Positions 1 through 9,521 of a stretch of 64,000 nt of DNA are shown here, in pieces. The stretch is from contig NZ_JASGBH010000002.1 in NCBI RefSeq assembly GCF_030053395.1, positions 34,625 to 98,624 on the forward strand, read 5' to 3'. The notes under the pieces were generated by a model. The model was not told the DNA's origin and ran no database searches. It worked only from the letters and a program-made list of their open reading frames with translations. The number at the start of each line of letters is the position of its first letter. Within the stretch, counting starts at the first letter, position 1. Source of the stretch: Limnohabitans lacus (GTDB lineage Bacteria; Pseudomonadota; Gammaproteobacteria; Burkholderiales; Burkholderiaceae_C). A program made the position numbers and the translations under genes.

Positions 1-609
<609 letters not shown>

Positions 610-779
610 GATCTTGATTTTTTTTCAGTCTTTCGACCAACTCATAAATTGGAATCGACGTGGTCACCATCTCTGATTTCCACATCTTTTTTACTTCATG
701 AGCGTTTGTTAGCTAATTAAAGCTAAGTTCCGAAGAACTTGGCAATCACCATCAAACGCCCACGCTTATCGGCTGTATA

Positions 780-792
780 TTTTTAAAGAACC
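780..792 (-). promoter_or_regulatory. boxA-like antitermination element in the rrn leader
   Basis: On the minus strand the leader reads GTTCTTTAAAAA, close to the bacterial rRNA boxA consensus (TGCTCTTTAACA). It lies between the predicted rrn promoter and the 16S 5' end, the expected place for Nus-factor antitermination signals. The rest of the leader (610-838) shows no gene. Confidence 0.6.
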
Positions 793-845
793 CAGGCAAC
801 TTCTCGCCACCTGCTCTTGCCTCGCTGCGATCAGCGAAGCCTTGA

Positions 846-893
846 ATTATGACACAGTTTTCATCACTGCGTCAAGTTTTTGAAAAATTTTTC
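846..893 (-). promoter_or_regulatory. rRNA operon promoter (P1-like)
   Basis: Minus-strand -35 TTGACG at 875-870, an 18-base spacer, and -10 CATAAT at 851-846. A/T-tracts immediately upstream (876-893) resemble an UP element. Transcription would start near 839 and run through about 230 bases of leader into 16S. Confidence 0.7.
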
Positions 894-960
894 GATCCAA
901 TCGAACACTTCAAAAACCCCTTCGAAACCTTGATTCAGACCCCGTTGCAGGGAATGCGTC

Positions 961-1003
961 GTGAGCAGCGAAGCCCTCGATTATGGCACAGTTTTTTCAT
1001 CAC
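961..1003 (-). repeat. degenerate second copy of the rrn promoter core
   Basis: Bases 961-1003 repeat 828-868 nearly exactly (agcgaagcc, ttatgRcacagtttt, tcatcac). On the minus strand the copy keeps the CATAAT -10 (985-980) but has only a poor -35 (TGTTCG or CTGTTC near 1004-1009). It may be a weaker upstream P-like promoter for the rRNA operon. It also overlaps any start for the divergent gene placed upstream of 1063. Confidence 0.55.
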
Positions 1004-1062
1004 GAACAGGGTTTTTTGAAATTTCACGCAAAGTTGCGAGTGGACACCCGGATAATGGGCCG

Positions 1063-2970
1063 ATGGCTTTACTCACACTCTTGAACGCATCACTGGCTTT
1101 TGGCCACGTTGCACTCCTGGATCACGCAGACTTTTCTCTGGAAACATCCGAACGCATAGGCCTGATTGGCCGCAACGGCACAGGCAAGTCCTCTTTATTG
1201 AAGATCCTGGGTGGCATGGAGAAACCCGACGACGGCTCCTTGCACGTTCAACAAGGCATTCGCATCGCATTTGTCGCTCAAGAGCCCATCCTGAAGCCCG
1301 AACACACCATTTTTGAGTCCGTTCGAGAGGGTTTGGCCGATGTGGTTCAGTGGATTGACGATTACACCCACAGCCGCGGGGACCTTGACACCCTGCAAGG
1401 TCAAATCGAATCCATGGACGGGTGGGGCTGGGAGCAGCGCGTGGACGAGACACTCCAGCGCCTGCAACTCGACCCCAAAGCGATTGTCCAATCTCTGTCT
1501 GGCGGCATGCGCAAGCGTGTCGCCCTGGCCCAAGCGCTGGTCACGCGCCCAGATGTTCTCTTGTTAGACGAGCCCACCAACCACTTGGACCTGAACGCCA
1601 TCACTTGGCTGGAGGATCTGTTGATTGACTTCAAGGGCAGTGTGATTGCCATCACGCACGACCGCGCCTTTCTGGACCGGATTGCCACACGCATTGTGGA
1701 ACTGGACCGTGGCAAATTGCGGCCCTATCCAGGCAACTATGCCCAGTACCAGCTTCAAAAAGAAGAGCAGCTCGCCCAAGAAGCCGTGATCCAGGCCAAG
1801 GCTGACAAGCTGCTGGCCCAAGAAGAAGTGTGGATCCGCAAAGGCGTGGAAGCGCGGCGCACCCGCAGCCAAAGCCGCATCAGCCGGCTGCAGAACCTGC
1901 GCAGTGAACGCGCCGCACGCCGAGAGAAGGTAGGCAACGTGAAGATGGAAGTGGCCTCCGGCGTGCCCAGCGGCAAGCTGGTGGCTGAACTGACCGAGGT
2001 CAGCAAAAGCTTCACCCAGCCCGACGGCTCCGTGCGCACCATCATTCAAAACTTCACCGGGACCTTGCTGCGCGGCGACAAGATCGGTCTGCTGGGTCCC
2101 AACGGCGCTGGGAAAACCACCTTACTCAAACTCATCTTGGGCGAACTCGAAGCCGACAGCGGCGAGGTGCGACGCGGCACCAAGCTCGAAGTCGCCTACT
2201 TTGACCAGATGCGCGACGCGCTGGACCTGGACGCCACGCTGGAAGACTTCATCAGCCCCGGCAGCGAATGGATCGAGATCGGCAACAAGCGCCAGCACGT
2301 CAAGAGCTATCTGGGCGACTTCCTGTTCTCGCCTGCGCGGGCCACATCGCCTGTGCGGTCCTTGTCGGGTGGCGAGCGCAACCGGCTGCTGCTGGCCCGC
2401 TTGTTTGCGCGTCCAGCCAATGTCTTGGTGCTGGACGAACCGACCAACGACCTGGACATCGAAACCTTGGAGCTGCTTGAAGAGCTGCTGCAAACCTATG
2501 AAGGCACCGTGTTCTTGGTCAGCCACGACCGCGCCTTCATGGACAACGTGGTCACCGGCATCATCGCCTGCGAAAGCGCACCCAACCAACCGGGCTTTTG
2601 GCGTGAATATGAAGGCTCGGTGCAAGACTGGCTGACCCAATCACAGCGCGCACAAGCCATCGCTGCGCAGGCCGCGCAAAAGCAAGCGGCGGCCACGCCG
2701 GCGCCAGCCGTGGCTGCTGCTGTTGCCGCACCTGCGCCAGCTGCGGCAGTGCGCAAGCTCAGCTACAAAGAGCAGCGCGAACTGGACAGCCTGCCTGCAC
2801 TGATTGAATCGCTGGAAAAAGAACAGGCCGATGCCCGCGCCCAATTGGCCGACGGCAGCATCTACCAACGGGACGCGGGATTGGCCCAGCAATTGTTCAA
2901 GCGCGATGCCGACATCGACGACTTGCTGATGAACGCACTGGAGCGCTGGGAAATCCTGAGCGCACGATGA
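1063..2970 (+). CDS. uup: ABC-F family ATPase, Uup-like
   Basis: Soluble protein of 635 residues with two ABC ATPase domains and no membrane segments. Two Walker A motifs are visible (GRNGTGKSS near residue 37, GPNGAGKTT near 345), each followed by an LSGG signature (LSGGMRKR, LSGGERNR) and a DEPTNHLDL or DEPTNDLDI Walker B. An Ala/Pro-rich linker leads to a charged C-terminal helical segment typical of Uup. ABC-F proteins act on ribosomes or DNA structures; Uup is linked to transposon excision and ribosome function. A GTG at 961 is in frame, but the 34 extra codons would overlap the rrn promoter repeat. The ATG at 1063 starts at the conserved MALLTLLNASL segment, so I chose it. Confidence 0.93.
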   Translation: MALLTLLNASLAFGHVALLDHADFSLETSERIGLIGRNGTGKSSLLKILGGMEKPDDGSLHVQQGIRIAFVAQEPILKPEHTIFESVREGLADVVQWIDDYTHSRGDLDTLQGQIESMDGWGWEQRVDETLQRLQLDPKAIVQSLSGGMRKRVALAQALVTRPDVLLLDEPTNHLDLNAITWLEDLLIDFKGSVIAITHDRAFLDRIATRIVELDRGKLRPYPGNYAQYQLQKEEQLAQEAVIQAKADKLLAQEEVWIRKGVEARRTRSQSRISRLQNLRSERAARREKVGNVKMEVASGVPSGKLVAELTEVSKSFTQPDGSVRTIIQNFTGTLLRGDKIGLLGPNGAGKTTLLKLILGELEADSGEVRRGTKLEVAYFDQMRDALDLDATLEDFISPGSEWIEIGNKRQHVKSYLGDFLFSPARATSPVRSLSGGERNRLLLARLFARPANVLVLDEPTNDLDIETLELLEELLQTYEGTVFLVSHDRAFMDNVVTGIIACESAPNQPGFWREYEGSVQDWLTQSQRAQAIAAQAAQKQAAATPAPAVAAAVAAPAPAAAVRKLSYKEQRELDSLPALIESLEKEQADARAQLADGSIYQRDAGLAQQLFKRDADIDDLLMNALERWEILSAR

Positions 2971-2989
2971 ACCGGAACCCCTCCAACAC

Positions 2990-3607
2990 ATGACTTCTGC
3001 CGAACTCAGTGCGCTGCTGGTGCTGGCCACCGTGAGCAGCTTCACGCCTGGACCCAACACGGCCTTGTCGACTGCCATGGCCGCGAACCACGGCTTGCGC
3101 GGGGCCATGCGTTTTGTCTGTGCGGTGCCCGTGGGTTGGGGCCTATTGTTCAGCTTGTGCGCCACGGGCTTGGGCGGTTTGGTCGTCGCCTTCCCGCCCA
3201 TGCGCTGGGCCATCGTGTTGCTGGGCACCAGCTATTTGCTGTGGTTGGCCACCCGCCTTTGGCAAACCGGCAGCTTGACGGCTGCAGACCATGCCAAATT
3301 GAACGTGGGCTTCATCCAAGGCGTGGGCCTGCAGTTTGTCAACATCAAGGCCTGGATGCTGGCCTTGGCCATGGTCGGCGGCTGGGTCGCTGGGCGAGAC
3401 GATGCCACGGACCGTGCGCTCACTTTGTTGCCCATCATGGTGGCCTATGGCTTTTTCAGCAACCTCAGCTACGCCCTGGCAGGCGCTTTGCTGCGGCACT
3501 GGCTGGCGCAAGGTCGCCGTTTGCTGATGTTCAACCGCTGCATGGCCACGGCCTTGGTGGGCACAGCCCTGTGGATTTTGCAAGGCATATGGAAGGCTGG
3601 CGCATGA
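2990..3607 (+). CDS. LysE/RhtB family amino-acid exporter
   Basis: Small integral inner-membrane protein of 205 residues with about six hydrophobic segments. The N-terminal SFTPGPNTALS motif (around residues 17-27) is diagnostic of the LysE/RhtB family, which exports amino acids such as lysine, homoserine or threonine. The substrate cannot be read from sequence. It starts 20 bases after uup and its stop overlaps the start of the next gene (ATGA at 3604-3607), so it is cotranscribed with the DMT transporter. Confidence 0.9.
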   Translation: MTSAELSALLVLATVSSFTPGPNTALSTAMAANHGLRGAMRFVCAVPVGWGLLFSLCATGLGGLVVAFPPMRWAIVLLGTSYLLWLATRLWQTGSLTAADHAKLNVGFIQGVGLQFVNIKAWMLALAMVGGWVAGRDDATDRALTLLPIMVAYGFFSNLSYALAGALLRHWLAQGRRLLMFNRCMATALVGTALWILQGIWKAGA

Positions 3608-4503
3608 CAGCCGAAAACAAAGGCTTGTGGCTGGGCTTGCTGGGTGTCTTCATCTTTGCCCTGACACTGCCCATGACCCGCTTGGCCACGGGCACCAGCG
3701 ATGCACCCCAGTTGTCGCCTTGGTTTGTCACTTGGGGGCGGGCAGCGCTGGCCGGTGTCTTGTCAGCTGCGTATTTGTATTTCTCTCGGGCACGTTTGCC
3801 CCAAGCGCAAGAGCGAGGCCCCTTGGTCTTGTCACTGATCGGCAACGTGGTGGGCTACCCGCTGCTGCTGGGCTGGGCGCTGCGCCACGTGAGCGCCAGC
3901 CATGCGGCGGTCATCACCGCCTTGCTGCCCTTGGCCACTGCCGCCGCAGCCGCATGGCTCATGCACCAGCGCGCTCGCTTAGGGTTTTGGGTTTTTGCAG
4001 GCTTGGGCAGTGCCCTGGTGGCGGTGTACAGCCTGCTGCGTGCGCACCAAGCGGGGCACGGTTTTGGGCTCAGCTGGGCCGACGGCTTGCTGATCGGCGC
4101 GGTGGTCGCCGCTTCGCTGGGCTATGTGGCCGGTGCCAAAATCACACCCAGCCTGGGCTCCGAAAAAGTCATCAGCTGGGTGTGTGTGATGGCTTTGCCC
4201 ATCACCTTGCCTGGCACTTGGTTGACATGGCCTTCCCAAGCAATTGCGGCATCATCGTGGCTGGCCCTGCTGTATGTGGGGGTGTTTTCCATGTGGGCAG
4301 GCTTTTTCGCCTGGTTTCGCGGTCTGTCATTGGGCGGACCCTTGCGGGTCAGCCAAACCCAATTGCTGCAACCTTTCATCAGCATCTTGGCCGCCGTGCC
4401 AATGCTGGGAGAATCGCTGGATGCCATGACCTTGGGCTTTGCCGCGCTGGTCGTGATGACGGTTTTCATGGGACGCCGCATGGCCACCCCTACAAGCAAG
4501 TAA
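3604..4503 (+). CDS. EamA/DMT-family transporter
   Basis: Ten-helix drug/metabolite transporter fold of 299 residues with two EamA repeats, starting MTAENKGLWLGLLGVFIFALTLPM. The ATG at 3604 overlaps the preceding exporter stop by four bases, so translational coupling is likely. The open frame extends upstream to 3136, but only as a shadow of the exporter gene. Family members export amino acids or other small metabolites; no specific substrate can be assigned. Confidence 0.9.
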   Translation: MTAENKGLWLGLLGVFIFALTLPMTRLATGTSDAPQLSPWFVTWGRAALAGVLSAAYLYFSRARLPQAQERGPLVLSLIGNVVGYPLLLGWALRHVSASHAAVITALLPLATAAAAAWLMHQRARLGFWVFAGLGSALVAVYSLLRAHQAGHGFGLSWADGLLIGAVVAASLGYVAGAKITPSLGSEKVISWVCVMALPITLPGTWLTWPSQAIAASSWLALLYVGVFSMWAGFFAWFRGLSLGGPLRVSQTQLLQPFISILAAVPMLGESLDAMTLGFAALVVMTVFMGRRMATPTSK

Positions 4504-4529
4504 AAAATTCGATTTCAAGGACCTCTGAC

Positions 4530-5714
4530 ATGAACTGGACCCTGGCCCAACGCGCCCAAAAAATGAACCCTTCGGTGATCCGCGAGATCCTCAAAGTCAC
4601 TGAACAGCCAGGCATCATCAGTTTTGCAGGTGGTCTGCCCTCCCCGCTGACCTTCCCGATCGAGGCCATGCGCGAAGCCAGCGAACGCGTGCTCAAAGAC
4701 GATGGCAAAGCCGCCTTGCAATACGCGGCCAGCGAAGGCTATGCACCTTTGCGCGAATGGGTGGCGCAAGACCTGCTCAAGCAAGGCATGAACGTGAGCC
4801 CCGACCAGGTGCTGATCACCACGGGCAGCCAACAAGGCCTGGACTTGGTGGCCAAGATCCTGATCGACGCGGGCAGCCGCATCTTGGTCGAGACCCCCAC
4901 GTACTTGGGCGCCTTGCAAGCGTTCACGCCCATGGAGCCTGTGGCCGTGAGCGTGGGCAGCGACGAACACGGCGTGAACGCCGAAGACCTGCGCGCCAAA
5001 GTCGGCAGCGGTGCCGACAAAGCCCGCTTTGTGTACCTCTTGCCCAACTTCCAAAACCCCACAGGCCGCACCATGCCTGAAGAACGACGCGCCGCCGTGG
5101 CCCAGGTCGCGATCGACACCGGCTTGCCGATCATCGAAGACAACCCCTACGGCGATCTGTGGTTTGACCAAGCCCCAGCACCCTCGCTGAGTTCGCGCCA
5201 CCCCGAAGGCAGCGTGTACCTGGGCTCGTTTTCCAAAATCCTGGCCCCCGGCTTGCGCTTGGGTTACCTGGTCGCGCCCAAGGCGCTGTACCCCAAACTG
5301 CTGCAGGCCAAGCAAGCGGCTGACCTGCACACCCCCAGCTTCAACCAGCGCGTGGTCGCCGAAGTGCTCAAAGACGGTTTCATCGATCGCCATGTGCCCA
5401 CCATCCGCGCCTTGTACAAGCAGCAATGCGAAGCCATGCTGGCCGCGCTCGACCGCGAAATGGCTGGCCTGGGCCTGAGCTGGAACCGCCCCGTGGGCGG
5501 CATGTTCCTGTGGGTGCAGCTGCCCAAAGGCATGAACGCCGTGGCTTTGCTCGACAAAGCGGTCAAAAAAGGCGTGGCCTTCGTGCCCGGCTTGGCGTTC
5601 TACGCCCAAGACCCGAGCGAAAGCACCCTGCGCCTGTCCTTTGTGACAGCCACCGTGGACCAGATCAACACCGGCATGGCCGCACTGGCCCAAGCCATCC
5701 GCGAATCGCTCTGA
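4530..5714 (+). CDS. PLP-dependent aminotransferase (class I/II, 2-aminoadipate/valine-pyruvate type)
   Basis: 394 residues of fold-type I aminotransferase. Visible landmarks are the N-terminal FAGGLPSP motif, ITTGSQQGLDL, the YLLPNFQNPTG motif that contacts substrate and cofactor, EDNPYGDL, and the cofactor lysine in GSFSKILAPGLRLGY. The family covers 2-aminoadipate, aromatic and branched-chain transamination. It follows the two exporters by 26 bases and precedes the PhzF-like gene, suggesting an amino-acid-related operon. The start MNWTLAQRAQKM is preceded by AAGGA at 4517-4521. Confidence 0.9.
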   Translation: MNWTLAQRAQKMNPSVIREILKVTEQPGIISFAGGLPSPLTFPIEAMREASERVLKDDGKAALQYAASEGYAPLREWVAQDLLKQGMNVSPDQVLITTGSQQGLDLVAKILIDAGSRILVETPTYLGALQAFTPMEPVAVSVGSDEHGVNAEDLRAKVGSGADKARFVYLLPNFQNPTGRTMPEERRAAVAQVAIDTGLPIIEDNPYGDLWFDQAPAPSLSSRHPEGSVYLGSFSKILAPGLRLGYLVAPKALYPKLLQAKQAADLHTPSFNQRVVAEVLKDGFIDRHVPTIRALYKQQCEAMLAALDREMAGLGLSWNRPVGGMFLWVQLPKGMNAVALLDKAVKKGVAFVPGLAFYAQDPSESTLRLSFVTATVDQINTGMAALAQAIRESL

Positions 5715-5737
5715 GCCACGGCGCTCGGGAGTTACCG

Positions 5738-6664
5738 ATGAAAGTCCGCGCCTTCCAACAGGTCGACGTCTTCACCGACACCGCCTTCAGGGGCAACCCC
5801 TTGGCCGTGGTGCTGGACGGCTCGGGGCTGAGCGACACCCAGATGCAAGCCTTTGCGGGCTGGACACAACTGAGCGAAACCACTTTTGTGCTGCCGCCCA
5901 CGCCTGAGGGCGCCGCTGACGGGGCCGACTACCGCGTGCGCATCTTCACGCCTGGCATGGAGCTGCCCTTTGCGGGCCACCCCACGCTGGGCACCGCCCA
6001 TGCTTGGCTGAATGCCGGTGGGCAGCCTCGGCAAAACGGCCAGCTGGTGCAGGAATGCGGCGTGGGCCTGGTGACGCTGAAATCGCTCGAAGGCCGTTGG
6101 GCTTTTGCCGCCCCCCCTTTGCAGCGTGAGACGCCCGATGCGGACCTGCTGGCCGACGTCTTGGCGGCGCTGGGCCTGCAGGCCGACGAAGTGTTGGCCG
6201 CACAGAACCTGAACAATGGGCCGCATTGGCTGGGCTTATGCCTGGCCGATGTCGAGACCGTCTTGGCCTTGCAGCCCGACCATGCCGCACTCAAACGCCT
6301 GAACACCAAAGTCGGGGTGGCCGCACGCAGGGCTGCGCCTGCAACGGGCCTGATCCGCCGCGCCAACCGCGAGGCCCGCGCCTTTGCACAAGAGCGCTCC
6401 AGTTTGGCTCAAGACCCGACCGATTTGGAAGTGCGCGCTTTTGCGGCGCCTGTCGGCATCGCCGAAGACCCCGTCACCGGCAGCCTCAATGCCTCGCTGG
6501 CGCAATGGTTGATGGCCGAAGGCCACATGCCCAACGCCTACAGCGCACGGCAAGGCACAGCGCTGGGCCGCGCCGGACAAGTCTTTTTGTCGCGTGATGC
6601 GCAAGGTCAAGTTTGGGTCGGCGGCGATGTGATCGGCTGCATCAGCGGCCAGGTCATGCTGTAG
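5738..6664 (+). CDS. PhzF family isomerase/epimerase
   Basis: 308 residues. The N-terminal QVDVFTDTAFRGNPLAVVLD, the LSETTFV segment with the presumed catalytic glutamate, a GxPTLGTAHA segment, and C-terminal AEDPVTGS are typical of PhzF proteins (diaminopimelate-epimerase-like fold). PhzF itself isomerises a phenazine precursor, but most members have unknown substrates and no phenazine genes are nearby. It follows the aminotransferase by 23 bases in the same operon. Confidence 0.9.
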   Translation: MKVRAFQQVDVFTDTAFRGNPLAVVLDGSGLSDTQMQAFAGWTQLSETTFVLPPTPEGAADGADYRVRIFTPGMELPFAGHPTLGTAHAWLNAGGQPRQNGQLVQECGVGLVTLKSLEGRWAFAAPPLQRETPDADLLADVLAALGLQADEVLAAQNLNNGPHWLGLCLADVETVLALQPDHAALKRLNTKVGVAARRAAPATGLIRRANREARAFAQERSSLAQDPTDLEVRAFAAPVGIAEDPVTGSLNASLAQWLMAEGHMPNAYSARQGTALGRAGQVFLSRDAQGQVWVGGDVIGCISGQVML

Positions 6665-6719
6665 GCCCAATCACCCCAGCGACAGGGCCGCACCCAGCGA
6701 CTGCGCACAATCGCAGCGC

Positions 6720-7394
6720 ATGGGAACACTCTATTTGGTCCGCCACGGACAAGCCTCATTCGGGGCCGATGATTACGATCAACTCAGCCCGCTGGGACAC
6801 CAACAAGCCCTGCGCTTGGGCCAATACCTGCAAGCCAAACTGCAGGTCCAGCCGGTGGAGGCGGTGCTGATGGGCAGCCTCAAACGCCACCGCCAAACCT
6901 GGGAAGGCATTGCCCAAGGGGCAGGCCTGACGCACACCCCCGAGGTCTGGCCTGGCCTGAACGAGTACGACAGCCACGCGTTGATCGAAGCCATCCATCC
7001 CGAGCCTCTGGCCAAACCCGACACCCCGGAGCTGTACCGCCACCACTTTCGGCTGCTGCGCGACGCCCTGCAAGCTTGGATGGCCGGACGCACACAACCG
7101 CGCGGCATGCCCAGCTACAAAGACTTTGTCGGCGGCATCGAAGCGGCACTGGACCATGTGCGGCAAAACCATTCGGGGGACGTGATGATCGTCTCCAGCG
7201 GCGGCCCCATTTCAACCGCTGTCGGTCAGGTCCTGGGCGCACCCGCTGAAACCACGATCGAGCTGAACCTGCGCATCCGCAACACGGCGCTGACCGAGTT
7301 TGTCTTCAACCCCAAGCGCCACATGCTGCTGACCTACAACACCTTGCCCCATCTGGACTCGGACGCGCACCGCGATTGGGTCACTTACGCCTGA
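6720..7394 (+). CDS. histidine phosphatase family protein (phosphoglycerate-mutase-like)
   Basis: 224 residues beginning MGTLYLVRHGQASFG; the LVRHGQ motif carries the phospho-accepting histidine. A second conserved region (VMIVSSGGPIS) replaces the usual SHGG-type motif with SSGG, so the second histidine is not obvious. Family members hydrolyse small phosphate esters. The specific substrate is unknown. It lies 55 bases after the PhzF-like gene on the same strand. Confidence 0.85.
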   Translation: MGTLYLVRHGQASFGADDYDQLSPLGHQQALRLGQYLQAKLQVQPVEAVLMGSLKRHRQTWEGIAQGAGLTHTPEVWPGLNEYDSHALIEAIHPEPLAKPDTPELYRHHFRLLRDALQAWMAGRTQPRGMPSYKDFVGGIEAALDHVRQNHSGDVMIVSSGGPISTAVGQVLGAPAETTIELNLRIRNTALTEFVFNPKRHMLLTYNTLPHLDSDAHRDWVTYA

Positions 7395-7448
7395 AACATC
7401 TCGTAATTCCCTAGAAAAACCCCCACACTTTGTAGGCAAAATGCCTGC

Positions 7449-8603
7449 ATGAATGCGTATGCCGCACATGCGGCACTTGAGTTGCGAGAGGGTGGCATCC
7501 AACTGCCCTGCGAGCCCGGAACCGATGCCCCGACACAGCGGCAATTGGCTCAGTGGCTTGCGAGCTACCAACTCGAAAACATCGCGCAAACCTTCATCGT
7601 TCCCACCGCTCAGGGCCTGCAATGCGCATTGAGCCTGCGCCAAGAACAGCAAGCGGCCTGGATGCCCCAGCACAACACCTTGTCGCTGCACCAACACCTC
7701 GCGCACGAAGGCCTGTCCAGCGATGTGATGGCCCTGGAGCGCGAAATCGTGGTGGCCTTGCTGGGTTCGCCGCTGCGTTTCAGTTTTGCCAGTTTGGAGG
7801 CTTTGCGCTCGCATGTCCGTGTGCGCCGCCACATGACGCTGGCCGCACGCAAGACAGCGCTGGCCTTCAAAACCGAAGCGGCCGAGCGCCCCGAAGACCT
7901 CTGGCAATACGACGAAGAAAGCGGCTTCACCCTCAAGCCTGGGTGCTGCCTGATCGATGCCTTGATCGCAGCCACGCAGCCCGAAGCCACCGGCAAGCTT
8001 TACGACTTTTCTTGTTACCGTGCGACCGAATATGTGATCTTGCTGGGCATTGCTCAAGAGCTGCGAGCGCACCACCCTGACATGCTGGCCCAATTGCAGG
8101 CCATCAACGAGGTCCACGCCATCCGCTCGGGGCAGTTCCACGACGTGTACCTGGTCGAATACGGCAGCATGGCCCAGCCCCTGCCCGCGCGCTACTACGT
8201 GCCGGGTGACCGCCTGTGGTTTCGCAACCCCGACGAGCGCTCATCGGATGTGATGGGCTACGAAGGCTCCTGGGTGATTTATCTGGGCGGCGGCTTCTTC
8301 AGCAACTTCTGGAAACGCGACCAGCCCTTCACCCTCGAGTCCAAAGCCATCGAGATTTACCATTGGCGCGATGGCGTCCACACCGACGCACAAGGCCAAT
8401 TGCAAATGGATGAAAGCGTGGTCGAGCAACGCGTGGCGCAGACCCTGGCCGACCCGCAAGCGTTGCAACAGGTGCTCAGCCGCATGCTGCGCATGCGAGA
8501 TGCCAAAGGCGTGTATGACGAAGGCGGCTGCCTGGACACCACGCGCGAATGTCCACGCAGCGTCAGCCGCGACCACTGCGAACTGGTCTTGCCCAGCTTC
8601 TGA
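7449..8603 (+). CDS. protein resembling Bacillus-type transglutaminase (Tgl family)
   Basis: 384 residues, no signal peptide or membrane segment. From about residue 100 the order of motifs recalls Bacillus Tgl: LLGSPLRFSFASLEAL, a helix, YDFSCYRATE with a cysteine at 189 in the place of the Tgl catalytic cysteine, GDRLWFRNPD, and YEGSWVIYLGGGFFSN. Bacillus Tgl crosslinks spore-coat proteins through glutamine-lysine isopeptides. The first 100 residues have no counterpart I recognise. Compared with my memory of Tgl, the cysteine is kept, but the glutamate and histidine positions appear to be Ser274 and Asn286, with a glutamate two residues away (Glu272). Crosslinking activity is therefore uncertain. 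Single gene, 54 bases after the phosphatase. Confidence 0.6.
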   Translation: MNAYAAHAALELREGGIQLPCEPGTDAPTQRQLAQWLASYQLENIAQTFIVPTAQGLQCALSLRQEQQAAWMPQHNTLSLHQHLAHEGLSSDVMALEREIVVALLGSPLRFSFASLEALRSHVRVRRHMTLAARKTALAFKTEAAERPEDLWQYDEESGFTLKPGCCLIDALIAATQPEATGKLYDFSCYRATEYVILLGIAQELRAHHPDMLAQLQAINEVHAIRSGQFHDVYLVEYGSMAQPLPARYYVPGDRLWFRNPDERSSDVMGYEGSWVIYLGGGFFSNFWKRDQPFTLESKAIEIYHWRDGVHTDAQGQLQMDESVVEQRVAQTLADPQALQQVLSRMLRMRDAKGVYDEGGCLDTTRECPRSVSRDHCELVLPSF

Positions 8604-8607
8604 AGCT

Positions 8608-9435
8608 TCAGGCCGTGTGCGAGCGCAAGGTGTCGGCCGGCAAGCGATCGATTTCGACCAGCAACTGGGCCAAAGCGCGACCAGAGGCGTCCAGCAAGGC
8701 TTCGCCTTTTTCAGCGGTGGCCGCGGCCGCATTGCCTGCAGCCCCCTGCGCGTTGTAGTCCTGCATTTGCCAGCCCAGCTTGGCACTGCGGCCATTGCCC
8801 AAGATCTCAAAACGCTCGGCGCGGTCTTGTGAAGTGGACCGAAAATCTTGCGCCGCCACCATGCGCACCAAGCCGGGTTTCAAGGCCCGCATCATGGACG
8901 TTTCCACATCGCCGGCATGCACGCCAAAGCGGTGTTCTTGGGGGGTGAACAAGGCGTTCACGTCTTGGCCTTGGTCATCGCGCAAGGGCAGGTTGAACCA
9001 GCTCACGCTGTACACCAGCATGTCCAGGCGGGCGCGTAAATCACGCGCCACCAGATCCATCACGCTGACCTGCCCGCCGTGGGCGTTGAACAGCACCAGC
9101 TTGCGCACACCGCTGGCAGCCACCGATTCGCCAATGTCGGTCCACAAACGGACGATGGTTTCGGACTTGAGCGTCAAGGTGCCTGCAAAGCGGGCGTGTT
9201 CGGGACTGAAGCCCACCGTTTGCGTGGGCAAAAACAAGACCGGCAAATCGGCTGGCAAATGCGGCAAGCTGGCCGACACCACCCCTTGGACCAAATCGGT
9301 GTCAACCGACAAAGGCAGATGCGGACCGTGCTGCTCGGTCGCGGCCACGGGCAAGACGGCGATGGTGCGGTCCAGCGCCAACTCGGCAAAGTCGGTGGTC
9401 GTCAGGTCGGCCCAAAAACGGTGAGGGGTATGCAT
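8608..9435 (-). CDS. creatininase family amidohydrolase
   Basis: 275 residues. The segment VLPVAATEQHGPHLPLSVD and the later VLFNAHGGQ and HAGDVETSMM carry the Glu, His and Asp metal ligands typical of creatinine amidohydrolases and their relatives. Family members open cyclic amides or process small peptides (MftE-like). The substrate here is unknown. It is convergent with the Tgl-like gene (4 bases apart) and divergent from the DsbD-like gene, with a shared 86-base promoter region. Confidence 0.87.
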   Translation of the reverse strand: MHTPHRFWADLTTTDFAELALDRTIAVLPVAATEQHGPHLPLSVDTDLVQGVVSASLPHLPADLPVLFLPTQTVGFSPEHARFAGTLTLKSETIVRLWTDIGESVAASGVRKLVLFNAHGGQVSVMDLVARDLRARLDMLVYSVSWFNLPLRDDQGQDVNALFTPQEHRFGVHAGDVETSMMRALKPGLVRMVAAQDFRSTSQDRAERFEILGNGRSAKLGWQMQDYNAQGAAGNAAAATAEKGEALLDASGRALAQLLVEIDRLPADTLRSHTA

Positions 9436-9521
9436 GCCCGCATCTTAATGGAGCGGGGCACCTCGGTGTACAGTGCCACTTTCCAAGCAAGGCCCTCGTC
9501 CAGAGGGCGCCAGACCGCCTG

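Noticed and set aside
961-1062. N-terminal extension of Uup from a GTG
   Set aside because: It overlaps a copy of the rrn promoter, has no recognisable conserved residues, and the ATG at 1063 begins the conserved domain.
4515-5693. 392-codon frame antisense to the aminotransferase
   Set aside because: Low-complexity composition rich in His/Gln/Gly, no recognisable motif; a GC-rich shadow of the true gene.
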